Shown piece by piece: positions 1 through 12,600 of a stretch of DNA of 64,000 nucleotides. The stretch's first letter is position 1. Each line of letters starts with the position of its first letter. The DNA lies in assembly GCA_949317995.1 (NCBI GenBank), contig OX439045.1, forward strand, positions 40,257,693-40,321,692, written 5' to 3'. The DNA is from Acholoe squamosa (Eukaryota > Annelida > Polychaeta > Phyllodocida > Polynoidae). The notes beneath the pieces are model-generated. The model was not told where the DNA came from, searched no databases, and saw nothing but the letters and a program-made list of their open reading frames with translations. The position numbers and the translations under genes were made by a program.

Positions 1-3000
1 GGGATAGTACCGACTTTTATGGGTTAATAAATAAAGAAAAATTGAAAAGAAAAAAGAAAAGAAATTGTTTGTCTTCATTTCAATCTTAAATAATCATATA
101 CAGTCAACCCTCACTTCCTCGACCCTTTGATTCCTCAGATCTGGAACTACCTCTATGTTTTCTAATATATTTGGACTTAACTCGTCAGATAATTTGCTTC
201 CTCAGACATTTTTCCTTGCATCTTCCATATTTGTGGAAGCAAGGGCTGACTGTATACTGACTGGTAACCAAGTCCTTTATTACTTGCATGAGTATTAGAA
301 GCATGTCCTGCCTGTGCGTGACTATACACTGTCCCCCGCCACATGGATTATACAGTAGAGTAGGCCCCTACTTCTTATTCTGGAATACAGTTGTAGCTGC
401 TGTAGGTATAAAACCGATGACCCAAAGTGGATTCTACTGTAGGCACAACAGGGGTATTTATAGCCCATTTACAATTGCAAATGAGAGGTAAAAGAGTGCG
501 TTTGCGAGAGTGGGGGGGGGGCAAATGTTAGGAAATATCCTCCAGGGAACCATTTCATAATAGTTCACGTATTTTGGTTGCCATTATCATGCAAGACAAT
601 CAGAATAATAGAGCTCCTTATCAAATGTTAACCAGCAAGGCTTTGCGGAGCTGCATCAAATATCCAAATCGAAGGGCTATCTATAGTAATAATACCAACT
701 CTAGTCATGGAATACCATTGTGCGTTGTTACTGAAATGTAATTCTTTCTTAATAAAAAGCACTATGCAAGAACCTAATCATGTATTTGTATGCTGAAAGG
801 TGGATGTATGGACTACTTATAGTTTCAAGCTTCTATAGAGTAATTTATGGTAATAACATTAAAAATTCTCTCTTCTCTTTCAGTTGATGATACTTGGATA
901 CACCACGGGGCAAGGTAAAACAAATTATACTAAATCCCCCAATGGGGTTACATACAGCATAGGGATAAATTCGTAGCATCATAATTTATTCAATTAACCA
1001 GATAGTCTAACTGAGCCCCCATCCGCATTTCCATTGTTAGGTATGCCGATATAATAATGCCATAACATAACATAGTTCTTTATGTTAGAAAAAGACATCT
1101 TTAACTCTTCTTCTACCAAATTCTACATAAATATAGGTCTATCAAAACCAAATAATCTTAGACCTTATTAAGGTGGTTATTTTGTGAATGGACTATGATG
1201 TGGGCTTTCAGAAACTGAAAGAATTTTCTATTTATTCCAATCATAAGTGAAGTTATGATGGAATATGCTGTCTCAAAAAATCAAAAATTGAGACACCACT
1301 ATTAGTGTACAGAGGCCCTTATTAGAGAGATATTGCATTTTTAATAATGCTGGTAAATGAAACGATCATGCAATACTATCAATTTTCAAATTGAAATATC
1401 TTAGTTAAAAATTAATCTTTTAAGATGAAATAAACTGCATGTGTTAGATTATTTCTATGACTTATCAGATTTTTCACTGGAAAGCAATTCAGGAAAAACG
1501 TTCTTTCCTGTTGCCATAACAACCAAAATAAACAAAAATGTGATACCAGTTGTTTTGTTGCCATGGCAACAGGAAGAAACGTGGATTTGACCCATAATGC
1601 ATCAGAATATGTTCTTGATTTTGTCACCAATGTTTTCCTCATGAAAAAATAGCCTAAGTCAGTTTATACCCAAAAAATGATAAGATTTATCATTTTCTTC
1701 ACATTTCCCCCCTTAATATTGCTTGAATCATTCCACTCAAAAGTAAAACCCATCCATGTTCACCTGCCTACCATCAAGTGGGTAATATCTATACAGCCTA
1801 ATGGATTGGACTGCCCAGAGAAAATATACCATAGAGCACATCCCCAAAAAATTGTGAGATTTCACCCATTTTTAACGAAGTTATAGAGGGTCAAAAATCG
1901 GTCAAAATCGGCCAAAAATCGGCGAGTAACTCGCAAAAATGCGCGTCCGGTAAAGCACAGTAAACTCGCAAAAATGCGTGATTGGTAGAAGAAGAGTTAA
2001 GGAAAGAATAATGTGAATTCACATTAATCCATGATCAAATACCTCCCATGCCTTTAGTTATATAAAAACGCTACTAAATAATCTTGCAAATCACCATGCA
2101 GGGCGTCCTTCAAGACAAACTGATACCTGACTGCTACTTAGGGGAACATGTAGCCTCTAGAAGTGAAAAAAAAGAGAGAGCCAAACGAGCGAGTCGTGTT
2201 CCCCTTAACCCCCTTCTTTTGTTTCGTTAGTCTGATACCAGACTGACGAACGCTAATTACAAGGCGTTCTCATAACGTTAACTATAGGCTATATTGAAAG
2301 TTTTTGAATCAGCGTTGTTAAGGTATTAGTAGTACCAAACATATCGGAGTCCCCCCCATCCCCAGCGAGGCTATATTATGAATGGAACACGCTACATGTT
2401 GAAAACAGAGAAGACCCTGGTTTGAAAGGTTGATCTTACACCTATGGTTAACACGTCGAAAACTACTGTCGAATTCCTGTAAAAGAAAAGAAAAAGAAAA
2501 AAAGGGTATGAATTGCATTGTCTCTGAAGACCGATAACGCATGAACCTTCGTTTGCGCAACGGCTAATATAATTGTATCATAACCCTTCTGAGAAAAGAA
2601 CGTTTTAGTTTTGGAGAGAATCCCTTCCACATAATACCTAATTGGTGAGTACAGTAATAATTTACATGGTGTGGCTTTTCACTAACTGCAGCATATACAG
2701 TCTCGGTGGTGGAGAAACATACTGATCCTGGGAAAAGTGTTGAATTCTAATTTGGACAAGTCATGGTCTCTTTTTTGTTGAATTAATGGTTGGCGGTTTT
2801 GTTGTATTGTCCAAATGATGAACACTCTTGTCAGTATTATGTTTACTGTTAAGTTGAGTACCCACTCCACGCCTTACACCCCTACTCCCATGCACATAAT
2901 CACATTGATTGCTGTATTTCTTTTTTATTTCTTAACATTCTTGAAAGACCTATGTGTTCAACACTTTTGCCTCATATATGCAATCTAAAATCAACCCTTG

Positions 3001-3392
3001 ATCTCATGTGCAGTTAGTATTGCAGCTTTTGTGTTCATTCTCTGTTTGAATACATATCGGATTAATGATATTATTCTCACTTCATAAGAACAGAGCATGC
3101 GTGTCTGGATTTTCATTGTGAATTGCTGTAGTGATGATAAGATGCTGATCACATATACTATTCTGCTATACTATGTGCCTAACATAAGTGTGATACAGTG
3201 TTGCAATGGTATTGTCGTTTCTGCTTGTTATTCCGCACTCTTTACCTTCAAAATAAACACCGATTTTCCCTGCTTTTAAGCAAAATATCTTTTGAACCAT
3301 AAAATAAAAAGTGAATTTCTAAAACGAAAAATCTCCAGAAATACTAAAGAAATACGCCTATGTCACATTGACCTCCTTTTCGTTGTGTGCAG
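1..3392. other. upstream region or 5' intron, no supported exon
   Basis: No exon could be supported here. The region is AT-rich with small open frames that lack protein-like composition. It contains an imperfect inverted repeat near 1499-1581 with an X-box-like palindrome, and repeated short motifs around 1880-1990 (several copies of 'aaaatcgg' and 'ctcgcaaaaatgcg'). Because the fucolectin exon at 3393 begins with an acceptor in phase 1, at least one earlier exon must exist, here or further left. Confidence 0.5.
1557..1570. promoter_or_regulatory. perfect X-box-like palindrome (RFX-type motif)
   Basis: The 14 bases GTTGCCATGGCAAC form the ideal palindromic form of the X-box, the site bound by RFX transcription factors, which control many ciliary genes. 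It lies 1.8 kb before the first recognised exon. It is also the right arm of a local inverted repeat (left arm about 1499-1523 has GTTGCCATAACAAC), so it may be a transposon-derived structure, not a promoter element. Function is inference only. Confidence 0.3.
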
Positions 3393-3605
3393 AAACCAAC
3401 ATAGCTTTAGGAAAGCAAGCATACCACAATGGCGGGTCATATGATGCAACCAATGCGGTGGACGGTGATGCCAACACGATACTGCCTCTAGGCTCTTGCA
3501 GTGAAACAGATGGTTATGGAGACGATTATAAATGGTGGTTAGCAGACTTGGGTCAGGATTATCTAGTTGAGTCACTAAAGGTCACCAATAGGGGAGACTG
3601 CTGTG
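3393..3605 (+). CDS. exon: fucolectin-type (FTP, F5/8C-like) lectin domain, first half
   Basis: Acceptor 'tgtgtgcag' before 3393 and donor 'gtaagt' after 3605; phase 1 at both ends, 71 codons. The peptide opens with the fucolectin signature N-I-A-L-G-K, then A-T-N-A-V-D-G-D, S-C-S-E-T, W-W-L-A-D-L-G and V-T-N-R-G-D-C-C. These are the hallmark positions of the eel-fucolectin/tachylectin-4/pentraxin-1 (FTP) domain: the DG metal/ligand loop, the 'WW.DLG' core strand and the adjacent cysteine pair in 'NR.DCC'. Family members bind fucose and other sugars extracellularly. Completed by the exon at 4189. Sugar specificity cannot be read here. Confidence 0.85.
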
Positions 3606-6600
3606 GTAAGTGCGTACTAGAAAGTGATTCCTTTATTAATGACCTAATATTCTATGTTGATATAGGTGTTATTTATTGAATGGGCTGTTTTTGAGGTTTT
3701 GAACAACCAAACTTTGTTTTTCTTTGGGTGGATCGGTCCTAGAACAGTCACCTACGGCCTTTTTACTGACAGAGCTTTCAAGGTCATTGCACAAGAAATT
3801 ACGACTGACACCCCTAAAATTGCAAATTTACAGTTTACTTTCATGACGGTCATAGTGATCTACTTTAGCAGTACCTACAGTGATATATGTGAATACTCTC
3901 CTGTATCGTAAATGATGCTGACATTGTCCCCTATGCACACTTTGCAACATTACAGCCTAGAGTGCATATATAATACGTGGGCTGTATATACTATGCAGGG
4001 CATTACGGTCTGGTTCTTGTACCATCTGTGGAATTCTTTCACATCTTGTAGACAAAACATGTTTAGCACAGGGAGTAGGACCGCTCCACCAAACTATTTC
4101 AACTATTAATTTTTTCTGATACAGTAGCTTTTGGAACATCGATACATTCAGTGTGCAGATAAAGAAAAACACTTTTATTTCCATACAGGTGATGAATTGA
4201 ACAACATCACTGTACTAGTCGGATACTTATATGACCCGGCCTCTTCCACATTTGACTACTCACTATCAAGTGAATGTACCATCAATGAAGAGCTCTGGCT
4301 TAATGGCGAGACAAAAGAGCTAACATGTGACGACGTAGGAATTACAGGACGTTACGTCATGATCAGTATGAACTCAACGTTTAACCTCGTATTGTGCGAA
4401 GTGGAGATTTATGGTAGGCCCGACCCAAAGTACACTTTTGATTGCCTTTCAATAAAGATCAAATTTGATAGTTTAGAGAGGTTGTTGTAAGTGAATCTTG
4501 TTTGTGTAGACCTTTCTCTAGTTATCAGTGGAGATGGCAATGTGATTTTGGTATCCGAACTGGTATATTTGCAGCTGATATGTTTGCAGTAAGGGCGAAT
4601 GCCCGACGGTGCAGGGGTATATCATAATGCTAACCAGAGGTGTTTATATTCCTCTCAGTGTTTTTATTATGTCTTATTACTTCCGGTGGGGGCCTTTGAG
4701 ACATAGGTTTAAGGTCCATACCCCACAAACCCTTTGTGAAATAGGGATTATATGAAGTCCCTATATTACATATATGTATAAATGTCCCTACATTTTAAAA
4801 TGATGTGCCGGAAGTGTCCCTAGAATCTCTAAATACTGTTTCAATGTTGATAGCTGTTAGGTGATTCAATATTGAGACATCAAACATTGAATCAAGATTG
4901 ATATGCATGATCAGATGTTAAAATAGGTGACGGTTGACAACATTAAAAAGACATCATTGAAAAAGTGATTTCCACGAGGACACTTTTCAATCCACATAAA
5001 GTAGAGGTAGAGCATTTTAGTTTCTGAATTAATCTTAGATAATGTAAACTTTATTTCACATCCAGCAAATTCATCTAGGCCTTTAATGATTCCATTCTAA
5101 TTTAGGTTTGATGTTTACCTATATGCTATGATGTGCATGGGCGGCCTTTGTGTACTTGGCATGTAAGCATATATACAAATCCGTGATTGGAGGCAAGGTG
5201 ATACAACCTTTAATCAACTTGCAACATAGGCATATATTTAATCAAAACGGATAGCATAAGCAGATATAAGTGGTGTTTGATAGATTTACCATAATTTCTT
5301 AAATTACAGGTGGTCCTGGTAGGTGATATAAAGATCTAAGGTTATCATTGAAAGTAGTGTAGATATTACATTTCGATGAAAATAGTTCAAGTCCATCCAT
5401 ATGCTCCCTACACTTTGTATTATAGAGTAGACACTTAGTAGATAGATCTGATTTATGTTTCCCAGTAGAAATAGACCTGTGTATAGTTAGAATTACCATT
5501 AAGTCTTGATACAATAGTTCATTGTTTGTTAAGATTGATATGAAATACCACTTTGCAGTATAATCTTTACCTTAGTTATGTTTACCTGAGTTGTCCATGT
5601 TTGAACCTCATCATAACTATGAATTATATTACAATGTCATTTGAATGTTATAAACTATTACCAATTATTGCATTTTGATTGATAACTTGAATATGTAAGA
5701 CGTATAATCAGAATTTATTCTAGCACTCCACCATTTATAGTAGACTAGGCAATGTACAACGAAGCCTTCAGAACTCATGTTAACTACATTTGCACTCAAT
5801 GACTCTTGATTAATTCATTGCGAAAAATAATGTCCACTTGTAATGCAATCATCTTTAAATACTATATTTCATTCTGTCAGCAGATCTATGCCCTTTTGAT
5901 GAGGTAGCCTACACGTGTAAACATTGTAATCGTTAAAGGTTCCACTATACACATTCCAGTAGCCTGTGCCATCTTGAGGTCAAGCACACTAGGAGTTCAC
6001 GCCAGAGATTCCGTCTCTTGCTTTTTGCGAGCTACGCTTATGCTGTAGAATAGAAGGGCCATTTCCAGACTTGTTTTCTTTTGAGAAATTCTGGACCCCA
6101 CATTAAACTTATTTATAAGTGCTTGAAACAAGCCTCGTGACGGGGTATCAGCAAAGTCTCTAGCAGGTCTAAGCTAAAGTATAGAAATGACCCTGGGTGA
6201 TTTTTGACCCGGAGTCATTTTTGACCCTGCCCCCCACCATCCCCCCACTTACCCTACTTGAAGAATTTTCACCCCAGAGTCATTTTTGACCATGGGTCAT
6301 TTTTGACCCAGAGTCATTTATGACCCTCTCCCCCACCCCTCCCATTCCCCCTCTCTCTGCCTTATCAGTTGACCTAGATAAGTGGCCTCCCCCCTATACT
6401 GACTTTCAGTTATGAATGGGCAGCAGATTAAGTTTCAAATTGTGTTTTCTCAACTGCTATAGTTCATATCCAAAAGTTATTTTAGATTTAACTAGGATAC
6501 ATATTGGTCTTTCTAGTGATGTATGACTGATCAATCTCAAATGTGATACAAACTTATCATTTGCATTATTGTGAGCCCAGAGAGCTATTTTCCCTCATAC

Positions 6601-9600
6601 CCACTGCAATAATTAAAACAGAATGCAAAATAAGATGGCTAAAAAGTAGTTTGGTATTCTAGACTACCATTATCAATCCTCCTCTTTTCATATATGATGG
6701 TTTTATGATGGATAGATAAAGAAAAATGGCCCCAAAAAGCAAATTAAAATTGCTTTTTCCATAGCAGACAGAGCATGGTCATTTTTCACCCTGGGTCATT
6801 TTTCACCCAGGATCATTTTTGGGGTTTTACAGAACCTGTCTAGGTAACAACAGTCCAAATTTAAAATGGCTTTCTAGGCATGGCAATCCTAGTGGGATTT
6901 GAGATCTATATCATGAGTTGAGGACCCGAAGACTTAATATTTATTACCTTGGACAAAACTGCATATAACATAGAAAAGGTAAGATGAATCTTATTATCTA
7001 TTTATCTATTTATGTAATCACCAATACTTTGTTTTATTACAGCAGTATTGTTGATATAAGCTTTCTCACATATCTGAATAGTATCTACTTGTAACCGTAC
7101 AATAATTATGCATAACTATCTGATAGCTGGAACTAGGAGACCTGTCATCTAAGAGAACTAAACAGGGGTTGAAAACCACAAAAAATGATATCTACCCACA
7201 ATGCTACTAATTTACACACAAGGTAGACATAACGTCTACCTACGTTTACTCTCGCCCAGCAACTCCATCACATCATACAGGCAAAATCAATAAACATAGT
7301 TGAAAGAAACAAAAGGTAATGTTGTATTGGTCTTATGTTAGCTCGTACTGGTCTCGAACAAATCTTCAATAACCTTAGAAAGGATAAACTGCAAACATTT
7401 ATAATATATCCGACTTTGATCAATGACATTTTCGTTCCCTCAACCCCTCCTTGGCTATGACCTAATGCACCCCCTTTCTTTCTGTCCAACCCTTGTCCAA
7501 CTACATAAACGTCTACACTACTGCCTTTATGACTACCATTATTATCAATTTAAGCACACCACTATTTGAATTTTCACTTCTCTTTTCATGATGAGCAGCT
7601 CAGAGTTCTTGCTTCCCTAAATTGAGGCTGTCAGCCCTGAGTGCAGCTGACACTCCACCGAAAAACCTCCTTACTGTCTACAATATTAGGGCTACTTGTG
7701 ACAGCACTGTGACAGGGGTTACCTACTACGCACTACAACAAGGCACTTGGTGGCTTGACTTCTACATGATGATGGAAACAAAATTGTACCTATATAGTTC
7801 CAGAGAGATGATATCAAATGCTACAGGTATTCAGAACGCCACTTTCACTGCTCCAGTCACCATGCTGAAAGGGGATGTTATAGGGACGCGTTATCGGCAG
7901 AACACTAGTATGAGTGTAATACCTTATGCCTCATCTCTCAGCTCAACCCTGGCATCAACTGGCTATCAATCATCAGAGCTGGCACCCTTCACACAGTTCA
8001 ACATGTATAGAGATCAGTATTCAGGATGGGGAACCTTCAACTTCACACCCTCTTGGAATGCCACGGAAAGGAGGATCCCTGCAATAAACCTCACACTTCT
8101 GTCAAGTAATTAGCTTTTATGCTTTTAGTTAATCGATACAATATGATAGATGTGCTATGTGTATTCATAACCTGATAGTTGCTGATGACCAAAACTTTCC
8201 CTATTTTCAAAGTTCCATTGGTTAAAAATTATCTTAACACTAAGAAAATACATTTTTTTGGCAGGTTCCAGTGGCAATTGTTTCCCCTACCAGCGAGAGC
8301 ATAACTTTACGACAACACCTACAAATGGCACATTGATGATTTTTAATCAACCAGCTACTTGCCTCCAGGAAATATGGGGGATCAGTTTCTATGCTCTTCA
8401 AGCTGGGACATGGTACCTTGACCTATACCTTAACCTCGGCACCTCGCTTTTCCTGAGTTCTACCAAAGCCATCAACTCCACTGGGAATGGAGTGCAGAGA
8501 GTTTACTTTGATACATCTGCCTATGTGATGGCAGGGGATGTCTTTGGTCTGCACTATCCAAACAAGAGTTCTCAAGTAATCATACCCTATTACTCCTCTG
8601 AAAGCCAGAAGCTTTCAAGTTCTGGATATGTGGTTGCAGACCTTGCACCATTTATCGAACTGCCTCTCTATCATGGAAATGTATCTACTTCATTTGATAC
8701 TCAGGCTAATTGGAATACAACAGAATACAGACTTCCTTCGATTAGATTCCTTTTCAATCAAGGTAAGACTTTCACCAACTCATCTTGCGATTGTTCAACA
8801 TCAGAGTACACTGATCTGCTTAAGATTTCTGGACAAAAACATACCTGTATTTTGGGCCCTGTACATGTATTTCATAAGAGAAGTGATATGTAAAAGGCTG
8901 CAGACATCTTATGTTGATGCATTTGGCAAATTACTGGAAGATAGATGTAGTTCAAAATCTTAGCAGGAACATACATTAGATCATCGGATCAATATCTTTT
9001 AGTGAACATCCTCTCAGTTAGTTTAATGACATTTTCATAACAGAAATTACAACAACAACTGTGGGTCCAAGTACAGAGGGTACAGCATCCCCAACATCTA
9101 ATTCAGGTATTGTCTTATAACCTACTCTAAGTGTGAATGCGTATGTTACAGATACATGTAGTTCAGCTTTTACAGCTGAATCTAAAATTGACCTTGAGAT
9201 GTCAGTTTTGGTAGACCATTGTTTGAACAGAAAGTCCTAGCTGAATTATCCCGATGATGATAATCTGTTCCAAGCTCTTGAGGGACAGTGCTTGAATCAT
9301 GCAGCACTGACGAATTTTCTTGCTTAACGCTTTGGGATTTTTCATCATTTGGGACGCTTTAGGCTTGTGATGGCACAGAATGGTCAAGTGACTGTAAATA
9401 ATGTCAAGAGGTAATGAGGTCACATGCAGTGATGGGTTTGTTGCGTAAAGGATTTTGTTGCGTGAAGGCTTTTGATGCATAATGCCACTTTTGTTATGTA
9501 AAGGCCCCATGTGAGCCTTTAAGCAACATAATGATACTATGTTGCTGTGTAAAGGCAATTTTGTTGCGTAAAGCCCCCACATGCCATCACCAGCCTGAAG

Positions 9601-12600
9601 CGTCCCAACTGATCAAAAATTCCATAGCGTCAAGGACAAGAATTTGTCAGTGCTGCACGCTTCAAGCATGTTACAAAGTGTCCATAGGGGACCGGAAACC
9701 CTTTAAGTAGTGAAAATTTATCATAGCAGATTCTCCCACCTCATGCTAGGGTTTTCTCAGACAGAACCTAGCTATTAAAACTTCCAGTGTCCTACATTAC
9801 ATGTGGCCAAATAAAAGGGTGAGAAATAAGGTTGCACCACAGGGTGTAAAACATTGAGAATACGAGCTATAACAAATACTAATCATTTTGATGAAAATCA
9901 ATCATCGAATATGCATGTACTATTCTATTGATTATCAAGATGAAGGAAATCATGTAATCCTCTTTATTTTAACAAAATGCATTACGCATTTGAGTGGGCA
10001 AATGTGTTACAGTCGCGTTTTGTATATAAATCAACACATGAATAGCCATGAGGCACATCAAATAATCGGGCATGCAATACACCATTTTGTAAATAGTTGT
10101 AAATGTAAATAGCACTTTTCAGCTGTTCCCTTGCATTACATATGAATAAATAATTTACCAACTAACGATTAGTTATTATTAATGAAAGATGCCGTTTCAA
10201 ACACTTTTCCATTCTTTGGTAATATCAGTATAAATTTCACTCTTTGATAAAGCAGATCTGTAAATACTCCAATGTTTCAACATTCATTTACCAACAAGGA
10301 TATGGAAAATTGACACTAACAGATCAAGAAATTGACAACAGTTCGCACCACCTTCACCACTTAAAGCAGAGATCACAAGATAAAGGCTGTTTTTTCTAAT
10401 ATCTTGTATCAACATTCATGCAACACATAAGTGTGTAAGACCATTCTGAAAAAAGTGGCCCATGTGTGTAAAAGAAATCAGACAAGAACCATAAGTCAAG
10501 AACAAGGTCGATCCTCCAATGAAATCAATTTCTTCACCTTTAAATGCTGTAAAACTCTTCATCTAGCATACTTACCAAAACATACAGCTTTAGATTTAGA
10601 CAAGTGCATCCAATAAACATTTTAGAAGAAGATACAACACTTTTGGTTATCATAAAATGTGATCTTGAATCAATGGTACATACAATTAAGTATGAGCTTA
10701 TTTCAAGACATCCCACCATTCCACCAGCAGGTAATTTAAACACACTGTGGTGACAGCTGTACCAAATTCTATGTGACGGTTACTTAACCCTTTACATTCC
10801 TGTGTTTCCCAAATACAGTGTTATACTACTGCATATATATGCAGTATAGGGACTCAAAGGGTTAAGGACATATAAGCCTGAGAAATCATACATTGTAACC
10901 TATGCTCAGCTACAAGGGTTGCGAATTGCATTAGTAGTGTGCGATTCTAGCATATCTGAAATTAGCTATTGGCAATGTCTCAAAACTGCCTGCTGCACAG
11001 TTCTATCGCACCAGTCACCTCACACGGGCCTCCCTAGCCCACTTAAAAGGGTCTATTTCTACTCTTTCCTATCCCCTCAGGATGTGTGTGGTGCACATAT
11101 GTGCGAGCACTGACACATTCCTCTGTGAAATTGTGTAATGTAGTTCTCGCTATGAATATGACCTTAGCTGTCGAAATGGCGTTAAACATCTATTACTCAC
11201 TCACTCACTCCAGTCACCTCACATATTAAATCATCTTTACTGCCTTAGGTATGCACTATAAAAGTTTATCAATTGACCCAATTCTTACTTACCTGACCAT
11301 GTACTAATGAAATAACCACATTTTCCCACACAGTACTACTCAGTTTTTTATTTTTCTTTGCATGGGGATCTGCTCCAAGCTCTTGCTTCCCTAACCTGCA
11401 GTTGTCCACACTAACCTCGGCTGACATACCACCCAACAACCTCCTCACCATCTACAAGATAGAAGCTTCACCACCTTCATCAAACCAGCTTCGCCACCTC
11501 CATCGAACCAGTGATTATGCTGCAAGGGGATATTACAGGGATACACTATAAGCACCACACTCGTAATGCCATAATACCATATACCTCCTTACTCAGCTCA
11601 AACCTGGCATCAACTGGATATCAATCCTCACAGTTGGCACCCTTCATGCAGGGACATCTGTTTACAAATCAGTATTCGGGATGGGATACTTTTACCTTCA
11701 CACCTCCCTGGTATGCCAGGGAAGCAAGGCTCTTCACGAAATTACTACACATTTTCACCTGTTATGGGCCGACCCAATACAAGGTAAGGGGGAAGAATAT
11801 TATATGGTCAAGTAAATACAATGGTTATAAATTTCAGATTGAGCTAAACCTTTTATGATCGAAATTGATATAATGCATTTAATTTCCACTCTCAAAATAT
11901 GAAAATTAATAGCTACTCTGTATATAAATGTGGGCCTATACGCCCAAATGCCTAGTGCATGAAAAAGGTCTAAGCTGATAGTGCAGTACATAATATCATT
12001 ACAGACACAGCAGCAAAAACAACTACAACTCTTACAACAGAAAGTTCAGCTACACCAAATACGTCTCCTGCAACAGAAGGTTCAACTTCAACAACTGTTG
12101 CCTCGTCAACAGCATGGGTCAAGTACAACAACTACTGCTGCTTCAACAGTTGGTTCAACTTCAACAATGGCTGCTTCTTCAACAGTGGGTTTATGTATAA
12201 CAGCTACTGCTTCTTCAACAGTGGGTTCAAGTACAACAACTACTGCTTCTTCAACAGCAGGATCAAGTACAACAGCTGCTGCTTCTTCAACAGTAGTTTC
12301 AAGTACAACAGCTGCTGTTTCGTTAACAGTGGGTTTAACTACCCCCAAAGACTGTGTCAGGTATCATTTCACATCACCATTTAAACAATCTGCCAGGAAG
12401 CGTAAGTTTCTATTTATAATGTTGATTATTACAACATACTGTAATACCTTATGTATTAGGCATACCCCTCGTATAATAAATTTCACCCTGGAGGGAAATG
12501 CTGTGAGGCATAACTGGGGCCTGTTTGTGGGGAGTGTAGCACTGTTCCATAAAATAGTATCATTGCCTATAGGGAATAACTTCAAACAATTAAGAACTAT

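Noticed and set aside
886..916. Possible 31-bp exon (acceptor 'ctctttcag', donor 'gtaaaa') that could join the fucolectin exon in phase
   Set aside because: Very short, no recognisable peptide, and such pairs occur by chance in AT-rich introns.
1677..1745. ATG followed by a hydrophobic stretch resembling a signal peptide
   Set aside because: The only nearby donor (AAA|GTAAAA) is phase 0 and cannot join the phase 1 fucolectin exon; no promoter context seen.
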